A DNA stretch of 13,608 bases, taken from NCBI GenBank assembly GCA_002306975.1, contig DBTI01000080.1, positions 1 through 13,608 of the forward strand. Reading direction: 5' to 3'. How positions within the stretch are numbered: the stretch's first letter is position 1; each line of letters begins with the position of its first letter. The notes beneath the pieces were generated by a model. That model was not told the origin of the DNA and made no database searches. It saw only the letters and a list, made by a program, of their open reading frames with translations. Position numbers and translations under genes: made by a program. This stretch comes from Ruminococcaceae bacterium UBA1320 (GTDB lineage Bacteria; Bacillota; Clostridia; Oscillospirales; Ethanoligenentaceae). Below are positions 7,054 to 13,608 of the stretch, piece after piece.

Positions 7054-8481
7054 TCAAATCTTATAAAATTCGAAATTCATAAGTTTCGCAAAGCATTCAA
7101 GTTCCTCCAAATAATCGCCATCAACAATGGCATAATGCTGTGTAACGCCGATTTTTAATATTTTATCGAACAACTCCTGAGGTTCAAGCGAAGCATGCCG
7201 GAATGTGCAGTGAGAATAGCTGGCCAGAGTATGCTCTGAAGGCAGCGCTTCTACCAGAGTGCAAACCATTTTCATACTGCCGTTGCTTTGAGACATGTGC
7301 AGCATGGTTTTCGTACCTTCAGGAAAAACGTACCATGCAAAAGGAGCTCCGGCATACTTGTAATTGGTTTTTGCAAAACGCTCATCTTTTGCAATTATGG
7401 TATTCTCCGGCTTTTGCCAATAATTGTTTGGCCCTGCATGTCCTGCGGAAAAGCAATGATTGACTTTGTCAATGTAGAAAGGCTCCATAAAGTTTACATT
7501 ATTATCACTAAGTAAATGCAATATATAAACCGCGAGACCTCCACCTATATCGCCCTCAGGTACGACACTGAGTTGAGATTTCTTATTTGTAGGAACAAAT
7601 CCGGGTCGCAATCCTATCCATTCGAACAGAACAGAATCGACATCGTTTAGCACCAGCAGATCGAGATTAAATTCTTCCGCTAATTTTTCCATTGCTAAAG
7701 AAGATTTAACAGAAGCTCTGAATTTTTGATAATCTACATTATTATAAGTGGAAAATTGCTTGCTTAACGAATCTAAGACTTCATCAACTTTTTCCTCAGG
7801 AATGCCATTGGTTCTTTCAAAAAGCTGCGCTACAGAAAGAAATCTTAGTTCAGGACCTACTTTCATAAATACGCTATATGGATCCACATAGGTTGACCAC
7901 ATAACCTCGTTATAGCAGGCAAGAAGCCCTACAGTTGAATCTTTCAAAATTGATCTGACCCGTGAAGCATTAGCAAAGCTCTTAACTTTATCTGATAACT
8001 GCTCAAGGCTGCCAAGGTAAGTTTCCATCATAGGCCGTTTAAACCTTGAAACCGAGCCGGAACCTTCCAGAGCACCGACAAGACTTCCTGCAGATAAAAA
8101 TTCCACAAATTGATCTTCATCATTGGTATCAGTGATATCTATTTTGTCGCGAATGATACTTCCATACAAAATTGGAATTGGTGGCATATCACGTAAAAAC
8201 CTGATCCAAGCAAAGTCATCAGCCCATGAAAGATAGATTGCGACAACACAATCAACCTGTTCAGCACAAAAGCTCTGAATAGATTTTTTTACATCCTCAC
8301 GTTCATATATGATGCCATTAAAAACAATCTCTCCTGCTGGCTTTATGCTATCTATAATAGTTTGCGCTTCCAAATCTTTTCTTTCAGAATACACTCCTCT
8401 TGCTGTATCCTTACCCATTTGTCGGAATCTTCGTGAACCAATTAACAGCAGACCAATTTTTGCAGTACGATTAATACCCAT
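7054..8481 (-). CDS. AraA/FucI-like aldose-ketose isomerase, substrate unknown
   Basis: 475 residues, close to the ~500 of L-arabinose isomerase. It reads as a distant member of the L-fucose/L-arabinose isomerase fold: an N-terminal Rossmann-like part (AKIGLLLIGSRRF at 7-19) and a C-terminal part with VVPEGDIGGGLAVYILHLLS (306-325), FMEPFYID (331-338), FSAGHAGPN (344-352) and VTQHYAIVDGD (446-456). Candidate metal and catalytic residues E309, E333, H348 and H449 fall almost exactly where AraA enzymes carry E306, E331-333, H348-350 and H447-450. This positional match is my reading, not an alignment. The expected reaction is Mn-dependent interconversion of an aldose and a ketose in the cytoplasm. 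It is the last gene of the sugar cluster, 99 bases after the phosphomannose-isomerase-like gene. AAAGGA lies 8 bases before ATG 8481. Confidence 0.75.
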   Translation of the reverse strand: MGINRTAKIGLLLIGSRRFRQMGKDTARGVYSERKDLEAQTIIDSIKPAGEIVFNGIIYEREDVKKSIQSFCAEQVDCVVAIYLSWADDFAWIRFLRDMPPIPILYGSIIRDKIDITDTNDEDQFVEFLSAGSLVGALEGSGSVSRFKRPMMETYLGSLEQLSDKVKSFANASRVRSILKDSTVGLLACYNEVMWSTYVDPYSVFMKVGPELRFLSVAQLFERTNGIPEEKVDEVLDSLSKQFSTYNNVDYQKFRASVKSSLAMEKLAEEFNLDLLVLNDVDSVLFEWIGLRPGFVPTNKKSQLSVVPEGDIGGGLAVYILHLLSDNNVNFMEPFYIDKVNHCFSAGHAGPNNYWQKPENTIIAKDERFAKTNYKYAGAPFAWYVFPEGTKTMLHMSQSNGSMKMVCTLVEALPSEHTLASYSHCTFRHASLEPQELFDKILKIGVTQHYAIVDGDYLEELECFAKLMNFEFYKI

Positions 8482-8507
8482 CTCAAATTTCCTTTCTGTT
8501 TGAAATT

Positions 8508-8547
8508 AATGTTGCGCAGACATAATTATTTATACCTGCGCAACATT
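8508..8547. other. Intergenic hairpin between the two isomerase genes
   Basis: AATGTTGCGCAG (8508-8519) and CTGCGCAACATT (8536-8547) form a perfect 12-bp stem with a 16-base AT-rich loop. It lies just after the stop of the upstream gene and before the ribosome binding site of the isomerase. There is no T-tract on the minus strand, so it may be an mRNA-stabilising or partial-termination hairpin that sets relative expression, or a protein-binding palindrome. Confidence 0.5.
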
Positions 8548-8580
8548 ACTTTATATAAAAATTTATGAACTGTAATTATC

Positions 8581-10401
8581 TTATTTTAAGAATGTCTTAT
8601 GTACTACAACCGGCTGTATACCTTCATTGATGATTTCATATTCACCGATATTAGCAGGAACGACGATCATATCAAGGTAGTTCATATGAAAACATAGTTC
8701 TGGATTAGCTTTCGATTTTACACAGACATGTTCACCGTCTACAAGTACCAACACGTGGAAGACTCCATTGGTATTATCTGACGCGCAATGTTCAATTTCC
8801 ATACGATGCAGTGTGAAATACAGCTGTACGCACTCACCGACAATATACTCTTTGAAACCGTCACCAGATCGTACCAGTACGGGGTCATGAGCAAGATATT
8901 TCGATGCATATGTGCTGTTATAATCCGCATTAAGCGCTTTTTCACCATAATAAGAATGTATTGGACGAGGTTTGCCGTCAAGGTCCTTACGGAGATAATC
9001 ATATAACTTAAATGTGTAAGATCCGACAGTCAAGCTTCCGATTTCCAATATCACTTGGTTGCGGCCGGATGCGTGAATAGTTCCACTAGGAAGCATAAAT
9101 TGCCTTCCGGGAACTGAAGGAATTGCGTTAACATAGTCATCATACGCGACTTCTGTCTTGTGTTTCTCAGACTCTTTGATGTCCTCAATAAACTGAGTAA
9201 ATTTGACGTCGTCTTTAAATCCACAGTATGTTTTAGCCTCATGGCCAGTCGTTACAATATAATAGCTCTCATCCTGACGTCCAAAATCATTGAAGTTATC
9301 TTTGATAAATTTCTCGTCGGGATGAACCTGAATGGACATATTACCGCTCGAATGCCAGGTATCGTCATAATTAAACCTGATGGGGAAATAGCCATAAAAG
9401 CGCTTTACGACTTCAGCGCCCATAATTGATTCTCCCTCTTTTTGTACAAAGGTATGATAGGGAAATTCAACCTGGATTTCTCCAATTTGTGCAACAATGC
9501 TCACTTCAAGCGGAATAAGGTCAAAAGACCATGCAACATTAGTGAGCTGGTCGGGAAGATTTCGGACCTTCTTAATAAACTGGCCTCCCCATACTCCCTC
9601 AATATATACCGGGCGGCAGCGGAAAGGTGTCTTTGCAAGCGGTGACATGATGCCGTTTAAGGCCTTGGCAGATAAAAGTGTTAAATTTTCTGGATGATCC
9701 GCATTTATATAGTAGTCTATCTGATTGTTGCGAAGTAAATTTCCCCTTAATTCTTCGGAAATAAAGAAATCACAGAAATAAGCTCTGCGCAGTGTTTCTT
9801 TGAAAGGTCTGGGAGAACTGACTCCTAAGTTTATAAATTTACCTTCTTTTGCATTGAGGACAGCCCTTTTGGGTGTAACGTCCATCCACACGCAAAGATC
9901 ACAATTACGCTGTAAGCCCTGAAATGCAGATCCGTTTCCATATACTACAGTAATTCCGCTTTTAATAGACTGCAATTTTTCTTTAAGTTCGGATAGCTTC
10001 TCTTCATCAAAGATTTCGGCATAACTACCGGAGAAGATACGCCCATATAAAAGCACCGGATCAATTTTTGTATCGGTAGGCAAACTGTCAGCCAAAAGCT
10101 CTTCCAGTTTTTCCGGTGACTTTGTTATATCCCTTGTATTAAAACTGGCGAATGAATTATTGGAACACGTTACATAATGCTTCAGTAAATCAACGAACTC
10201 TTCGAATTGCGCGCTTGGATAACCGTCTATGCAAATTGTGCAACGGCCTTTTAAGGCAACGATCTTTGCGGATGCTGCGACAAGTGAAACAGCTGCTTTA
10301 TCTGTACCACATGTAATCTCATCAATAATATCTCTTGGGACTGCCAGAGGATTGACGGCATTGGGGTCATCATAAGGATTAGGGTTGAACATAAAGCTCA
10401 T
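8581..10401 (-). CDS. Kinase-like domain fused to type I phosphomannose isomerase-like domain
   Basis: 606 residues, far longer than the ~320 of typical bacterial ManA. The C-terminal part (about 260-606) is a type I mannose-6-phosphate isomerase cupin. The expected zinc ligands are present: Q358 and H360 in NMSIQVHPDE, E378 in DESYYIVTTG, and H443 in LPSGTIHASG. The conserved YDYLRKDLDGKPRPIH (467-482) is also there. Residues about 40-250 resemble nucleoside/uridine-kinase folds (TICIDGYPSAQFEEF at 55-69, ITVVYGNGSAF at 150-160, CDLCVWMDV at 167-175), but the GxxGxGKS/T P-loop is absent, so this half probably cannot bind ATP in the usual way. Similar long forms occur in gut Firmicutes and Bacteroidetes as I recall. 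The predicted reaction is a hexose-6-phosphate aldose/ketose isomerisation. ATG 10401 follows AAAGGA. Confidence 0.82.
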   Translation of the reverse strand: MSFMFNPNPYDDPNAVNPLAVPRDIIDEITCGTDKAAVSLVAASAKIVALKGRCTICIDGYPSAQFEEFVDLLKHYVTCSNNSFASFNTRDITKSPEKLEELLADSLPTDTKIDPVLLYGRIFSGSYAEIFDEEKLSELKEKLQSIKSGITVVYGNGSAFQGLQRNCDLCVWMDVTPKRAVLNAKEGKFINLGVSSPRPFKETLRRAYFCDFFISEELRGNLLRNNQIDYYINADHPENLTLLSAKALNGIMSPLAKTPFRCRPVYIEGVWGGQFIKKVRNLPDQLTNVAWSFDLIPLEVSIVAQIGEIQVEFPYHTFVQKEGESIMGAEVVKRFYGYFPIRFNYDDTWHSSGNMSIQVHPDEKFIKDNFNDFGRQDESYYIVTTGHEAKTYCGFKDDVKFTQFIEDIKESEKHKTEVAYDDYVNAIPSVPGRQFMLPSGTIHASGRNQVILEIGSLTVGSYTFKLYDYLRKDLDGKPRPIHSYYGEKALNADYNSTYASKYLAHDPVLVRSGDGFKEYIVGECVQLYFTLHRMEIEHCASDNTNGVFHVLVLVDGEHVCVKSKANPELCFHMNYLDMIVVPANIGEYEIINEGIQPVVVHKTFLK

Positions 10402-10465
10402 AGATAAACATCCTTTCGTTTCGCTGAAAATATTTTATATAGGTATTACTTTTACTACCGAACAT

Positions 10466-10494
10466 ATTATATCATTTTCGAAAATATAAATCAA
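10466..10494 (-). promoter_or_regulatory. Internal promoter with palindrome, before the phosphomannose-isomerase-like gene
   Basis: On the minus strand TTGATT (10489-10494) and TATAAT (10466-10471) are 17 bases apart. The spacer carries the perfect 12-bp palindrome ATTTTCGAAAAT (10474-10485), a likely repressor site. This would let the two isomerase-type genes be expressed separately from the regulator and kinase upstream. Confidence 0.65.
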
Positions 10495-10522
10495 TAATAA
10501 AAGCAATTAATGAAAATATTTA

Positions 10523-11413
10523 TTATTCATTGAAAGTCAAGGATGCGGCTCCAACAAGAGTAGATGTATTCAGGTTTTTCCCGATTGACAGTTTTTGCAG
10601 CTTTAAACAAGCAGGTGCTTCCACCATTCCGATTTTTATAAATTCAAAAGAACGTGAAACCTGCCCGCCTAAAACGCAGCATTCAATATCATACTGCTCA
10701 ATTAACGGCGCAATTGTTTGCCCCAACACTTTTCCGGCATAAATAAATGAGTTTATCGCCATCCTGTCACCGTTGTCAGCCCTAATGCCCACCTCTTTAC
10801 AGTCCGGAGCTTTTCCACAATCCGTTATGCCGTTATAGTAGTTAAGTATTCCATTACCCGATACCACATCTTCAACTATTCCTTTGCCGTAGGGAAGTCC
10901 GAAAATGCTGACCATCGGCCCGCCCTTGCCGTTGTCGCAAAGCTGTCCGTTTAAGTAATATCCAATGCCCAGCCCTGTTCCTATGGTTATGCCGATTACA
11001 TTTTTAAACCCCGCTGCAGCTCCGGTCCAACATTCGCCAAGCAAAAAAGCATGCCCATCGTGTAAAAAACTGACCTTGCAGTTAGAATCTATAATTCTCC
11101 TTTCAACTAGCGCCTGCCTTATGTCAATACCTTTGATTGAGGCAAATTTATGATCCATCTCACTTGTATATCTGGCATAATCAAAAGGGCCTGGGGTTGA
11201 CACCCCAAGTCCTATTAATTGTGCATCATGTTCGCACGAACAGATGCGCATATCATTAATACACTTTTCATAGCAATCAAAAATTTCATCAGCGCTTCCT
11301 TTGGAATTAACAGGCAGCATGGATATGCTGCCGTCTAATATGGCGCCATTACCGTCAACAACCCCGTACTTAAAATATGTTCCTCCTGCATCAATTGCCA
11401 TTGATAGCTGCAT
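10523..11413 (-). CDS. ROK-family sugar kinase lacking the zinc-binding cysteines
   Basis: 296 residues, normal for ROK kinases. Motifs, numbered from the chosen start: the phosphate-binding AIDAGGTYFKYG (6-17), LGVSTPGPFD (69-78), the catalytic-aspartate region FLHDGHAFLLGE (116-127, D119), GITIGTGLGIGYYLNG (141-156) and VLGGQVSRS (247-255). The family's CxCGxxGCxE zinc site is replaced by FGLPYGKGIVED (171-182) with no cysteine, so metal binding must be lost or different. The reading frame continues upstream to 11470, overlapping the regulator's end. ATG 11413 is chosen because AGGAGG precedes it and the family motif then starts at the usual place. It lies 19 bases after the RpiR gene and is probably co-transcribed. 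Expected role: cytoplasmic ATP-dependent phosphorylation of a hexose or ketose; the substrate is unknown. Confidence 0.88.
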   Translation of the reverse strand: MQLSMAIDAGGTYFKYGVVDGNGAILDGSISMLPVNSKGSADEIFDCYEKCINDMRICSCEHDAQLIGLGVSTPGPFDYARYTSEMDHKFASIKGIDIRQALVERRIIDSNCKVSFLHDGHAFLLGECWTGAAAGFKNVIGITIGTGLGIGYYLNGQLCDNGKGGPMVSIFGLPYGKGIVEDVVSGNGILNYYNGITDCGKAPDCKEVGIRADNGDRMAINSFIYAGKVLGQTIAPLIEQYDIECCVLGGQVSRSFEFIKIGMVEAPACLKLQKLSIGKNLNTSTLVGAASLTFNE

Positions 11414-11432
11414 GATTTTCTTTCCTCCTGCT

Positions 11433-12293
11433 CTATTGCTTATTACTGATACGCATTTTACCGGCGGCAAAGCGTGTTTTATTCAAGTAAGGTTTTACCC
11501 CATCGTAATCTTGACTCGCAACAGCAGTATATAGTATATCAACAATTGTAAGCTGACTAATACGAGAGCTCATAGCTCCGCTTCTTATAAGGGTTTCTGT
11601 TGCAGAAGCGCTGAGTTTAATATCACAATTCTCACTTAATATGTTTCTACCGTAACGTGAAATTGCAATGGTAGTTGCCGCTGTTTTTTTTGCAACATCA
11701 AGAATAGCCAATATGTCTCGTGTTTCACCTGAATATGAGATAAAGACAGCAACATCTCCTTTTTTCAGTGTGGTTGCCGATAGTATTTGCACATGAGGGT
11801 CAGCATTTGCGTTGGTGACTTTGTTGATGCGTAGAAACTTGCTGTGCGCGTCGAGTGCAACAAGCCCTGAGTTACCAACACCGTAAAAATCAATTCTCTT
11901 TGCTTTACTGATAGCCTCTACGGCGAGTTCCAACTGCCCGTAATCCATTATTTGAAGGCAGTTCTCAATTGCCTTCATGTTACTCATGGAAACATTGTGA
12001 GCAATAGAATCAAGACTGTCACCCGGGCGGATATCTTCGTATAAAATATTACCTTTGTTGGTTTCAGCGACGTCTGCGGTCAAAGAATGGCTAAACTCCT
12101 TATATCCTGCATAGCCGAGACTTTTACAAAGTCTAACCACACACGATGTGCTGGTTCCACTCGCAGTGGCCAGATCTTCTATGGACATTTCCAATGCCTC
12201 ACTTGTAAACTCGAGGATAAATTCCGCTACCTGTTTTTCCTTGCGCGTTAAACTTTCTAATGACTCTTTAATTTTTAAACAACATCCTGGCAC
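11433..12293 (-). CDS. MurR/RpiR-family regulator with SIS domain
   Basis: 286 residues, typical of RpiR regulators. The N-terminal HTH_6 domain spans about 1-77 (LTRKEKQVAEFILEF at 15-29, SIEDLATASGTSTSCVVRLC at 37-56, LGYAGYKEF at 59-67). The SIS domain spans about 125-250 (IDFYGVGNSGLVALDAHSKF, then VAVFISYSGETRDI), the fold that binds phosphosugars. The start is GTG 12293: an in-frame TGA lies just upstream and the next Met is at residue 36, inside the DNA-binding domain, although the GAAAGG ribosome binding site is rather far (13 bases). It heads the sugar cluster and faces an ABC sugar permease gene, so I infer it controls both, with a phosphorylated product of the kinase as effector. 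Confidence 0.92.
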   Translation of the reverse strand: MPGCCLKIKESLESLTRKEKQVAEFILEFTSEALEMSIEDLATASGTSTSCVVRLCKSLGYAGYKEFSHSLTADVAETNKGNILYEDIRPGDSLDSIAHNVSMSNMKAIENCLQIMDYGQLELAVEAISKAKRIDFYGVGNSGLVALDAHSKFLRINKVTNANADPHVQILSATTLKKGDVAVFISYSGETRDILAILDVAKKTAATTIAISRYGRNILSENCDIKLSASATETLIRSGAMSSRISQLTIVDILYTAVASQDYDGVKPYLNKTRFAAGKMRISNKQ

Positions 12294-12329
12294 TTCTTCT
12301 CACGTACCTTTCTAAATAATACTAATTAT

Positions 12330-12358
12330 AGTTTAACTCTGAAAATCAAATTGGTCAA
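12330..12358 (-). promoter_or_regulatory. Candidate promoter of the RpiR-led cluster
   Basis: On the minus strand TTGACC (12353-12358) and TAAACT (12330-12335) are 17 bases apart. The -10 box matches only four of six consensus bases. A better -10 (TATAAT, 12325-12330) overlaps it but has no good -35, so the exact start is uncertain. Confidence 0.35.
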
Positions 12359-12406
12359 TATCAAAGACGTATTTCTAAAAATTTTTTTTAATTTTGAATA
12401 TAATTA

Positions 12407-12435
12407 TTGACAAGTACAAACCTTGCTAATATAAT
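12407..12435 (+). promoter_or_regulatory. Consensus promoter of the ABC sugar transporter
   Basis: TTGACA (12407-12412), 17 bases, TATAAT (12430-12435): an exact sigma-A consensus on the plus strand. Transcription would start near 12442. Such a strong promoter usually needs a repressor, and the divergent RpiR gene is the obvious candidate, though no clear palindrome is seen over it. Confidence 0.8.
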
Positions 12436-12576
12436 AATAAACAAGAACGGGTTGATGGTTGAACTATTTTATAACAATATGACGAGTAATTCAATCTGTC
12501 AAGTTCCCCGTAGATCCTATAACTAAATCATTTAAAAACGTCTTGTACAGAACAAGGTAGGCGGCCTAGTTTTATA

Positions 12577-12735
12577 GTGGCTGATGGCATTGCAGCACTA
12601 GAAAGATGGCTGATAGCGATTAAAGCATTTTTAAAAAGTAAGAATGTGACAGCTTTTATAACTCCAGTTAATGATATTTCTGTCTTATTTAACTATGTGG
12701 TAATCATTTTATTAATTGGAATTGCTATAGGATAG
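12577..12735 (+). pseudogene. Short membrane-protein-like frame, probable remnant
   Basis: From GTG 12577 the frame runs 52 codons to TAG 12733-12735, and it is open upstream to 12523. The end is a clear hydrophobic helix (LFNYVVIILLIGIAIG), preceded by an amphipathic stretch (LERWLIAIKAFLKSKN). There is no good ribosome binding site. The helix is cut by the stop straight after GIAIG, as if a longer membrane protein had been truncated. The tail is vaguely like the last helix of FtsX-type proteins, but this is weak. Confidence 0.3.
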
Positions 12736-12778
12736 GTTGCAGCCTAAAAAATCGGACAAAATATTTACTAAAAGAGGC

Positions 12779-12821
12779 GATCAGGAAAAAACGACTGCTG
12801 TAATCTGTTTCCTGCTTGATC
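12779..12821 (+). other. Bulged hairpin in the permease leader
   Basis: GATCAGGAAA (12779-12788) pairs with TTTCCTGCTTGATC (12808-12821) if four bases bulge out. It sits 44 bases before the permease start codon, just upstream of the ribosome binding site. No T-tract follows. It could be a weak attenuator or fortuitous. Confidence 0.3.
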
Positions 12822-12865
12822 TGCTAAAGTTTCTAGAATATTTGTAGGGGTGAAGGTAATTTATA

Positions 12866-13608
12866 ATGAAATCTAAAAAGATTCAACCGACTAAACAAAA
12901 TACCTATAACCAATTTGTTAAGTACTTTCGAAAAGAGTACATGCTCTATTTGATTATGGTACCAGGATTGTTATATTTTTTGTTATTCAAATATGTACCT
13001 ATGTATGGCATTACAATTGCTTTTCGAGACTATAACATCTTTAAGGGAATCAACGCCTCTCCTTGGGTTGGATTTACTGTTTTTAAACAATTATTCGCTC
13101 AAGCAGAATTTCAAAGGGCTCTTACCAATAATATAGTAATCAGTATTTTAAAATTAGTTATTGGTTTCCCGACTCCTATAATTATGTCCCTGATGATAAA
13201 TGAGATAATTAATAAGCATTATAAAAAGGTCATACAGACAGCAGTTATTTTACCCAACTTTATCTCATGGGTAGTTGTCTATGGACTTCTTTATGCAATG
13301 TTTTCTCCCACTGCCGGGGCTATCAAAGAAGTTTCACAAATGGTTGGCTATCTAGGAACGATTCCTAATATATTAAACAACCCAGGAACTTTTACTAGTG
13401 TAATCGTTTTGACTTATGTCTGGAAATGCGCTGGTATGGGAACCATAGTATACCTTGCGGCTATTTCCGGTATTGATACTCAGCTTTATGAAGCGGCAGC
13501 CATTGATGGTGCAGGTAAATGGAAACAGTTGATTCATATCACCCTTCCGTCTTTAAAATCCACTATCGTTGTACTTTTACTTTTCCGGGTCGGAGAGTTA
13601 ATGTATGG
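12866..13608 (+). CDS. LplB-type ABC sugar transporter permease (partial, runs off the window)
   Basis: The frame is open from ATG 12866 (AAGG nine bases upstream) to the window end, 247 codons, so the last part is missing. It is a binding-protein-dependent transport permease of the LplB family (oligosaccharide import in Firmicutes, as with pectin-derived sugars in Bacillus). Visible signs are the N-terminal helix YLIMVPGLLYFLLFKYVPMY followed by GITIAFRDYN, then SPWVGF, and the EAA loop that docks the ATPase, EAAAIDGAGKWKQLIHITLP near residues 211-230. A second permease and a lipoprotein binding protein normally follow and would lie outside the window. It is the most AT-rich gene here. It is divergent from the RpiR-led cluster and probably imports the sugar that cluster processes. 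Confidence 0.92.
   Translation, partial: MKSKKIQPTKQNTYNQFVKYFRKEYMLYLIMVPGLLYFLLFKYVPMYGITIAFRDYNIFKGINASPWVGFTVFKQLFAQAEFQRALTNNIVISILKLVIGFPTPIIMSLMINEIINKHYKKVIQTAVILPNFISWVVVYGLLYAMFSPTAGAIKEVSQMVGYLGTIPNILNNPGTFTSVIVLTYVWKCAGMGTIVYLAAISGIDTQLYEAAAIDGAGKWKQLIHITLPSLKSTIVVLLLFRVGELMY

Larger units (their letters stand above)
12442..12865 (+). other. Long leader before the permease gene
   Basis: About 420 bases lie between the consensus promoter and the permease start codon. They hold one short open frame (12523-12735) and a bulged hairpin (12779-12821). Apart from these I see no recognised riboswitch, T-box or tRNA. A small inverted repeat CTTGT..ACAAG lies at about 12542-12556. Confidence 0.4.

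Noticed and set aside
11414..11470. Longer start for the ROK kinase at 11470
   Set aside because: It would overlap the end of the RpiR gene and add 19 residues before the phosphate-binding motif that normally opens ROK proteins; AGGAGG precedes the ATG at 11413.
12442..12865. A riboswitch or T-box in the permease leader
   Set aside because: No conserved core of a riboswitch class I know, and no terminator with a T-tract, could be recognised by eye; a covariance search would be needed.
12925..12943. Near-palindrome around CTTTCGAAAAG at the start of the permease as an operator
   Set aside because: It lies inside the coding region, the arms are imperfect, and codons explain the sequence.
1..13608. 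CRISPR arrays, tRNA or rRNA genes, intact transposases
   Set aside because: No regularly spaced repeats, tRNA-like cloverleaf, rRNA core sequence or transposase/integrase motifs were recognised.

Overview
The window looks like low-to-mid G+C Firmicute DNA, most likely from a Clostridia (Ruminococcaceae-like) genome. The support is AGGAGG-type ribosome binding sites, TTGACA/TATAAT-type promoters, a YhgE/Pip protein, a MurR/RpiR regulator and an LplB-type sugar permease. No rRNA, tRNA, CRISPR array or intact insertion sequence was seen.

The window is a patchwork. Bases 1-3650 are visibly richer in G+C. They hold a chimeric reading frame (109-1173) that joins the first ~50 residues of a DUF4314-type mobile-element protein to part of a large DUF5057-like surface protein. 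Next is a drug-efflux cassette: a DHA2-family (EmrB/QacA-like) transporter on the minus strand and a divergent TetR regulator, with two matching 20-bp palindromes between them. Bases 3700-6470 hold a second, AT-richer cassette of the same logic: a YhgE/Pip membrane protein on the minus strand and a divergent TetR regulator, whose promoters abut at their -35 boxes next to a perfect 16-bp palindrome.

Bases 6470-7053 are a scar. They contain a ~40-codon remnant of a copper-type P-type ATPase, an unassigned 82-codon open frame, and a 20-bp perfect hairpin closed by a GAAA loop.

Bases 7054-12293 are a minus-strand sugar gene cluster. In transcription order it runs: MurR/RpiR regulator with a sugar-phosphate (SIS) domain, ROK sugar kinase without the usual zinc cysteines, a 606-residue phosphomannose-isomerase-like protein with an N-terminal kinase-like domain that lacks a P-loop, and an AraA/FucI-like isomerase. 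A good internal promoter lies before the phosphomannose-isomerase-like gene. Divergent from the regulator, a consensus promoter (12407-12435) precedes a ~420-base leader and an LplB-type ABC sugar permease that runs off the end of the window. Together these suggest import of a sugar or oligosaccharide, aldose/ketose isomerisation, phosphorylation and entry into hexose-6-phosphate metabolism, with RpiR sensing a phosphosugar. The actual substrate cannot be read from the sequence.

The most unusual items are the chimeric frame at 109-1173, the kinase-like/phosphomannose-isomerase fusion with its partner isomerase, the very clear operator architecture of the two TetR cassettes, and the scar at 6470-7053.
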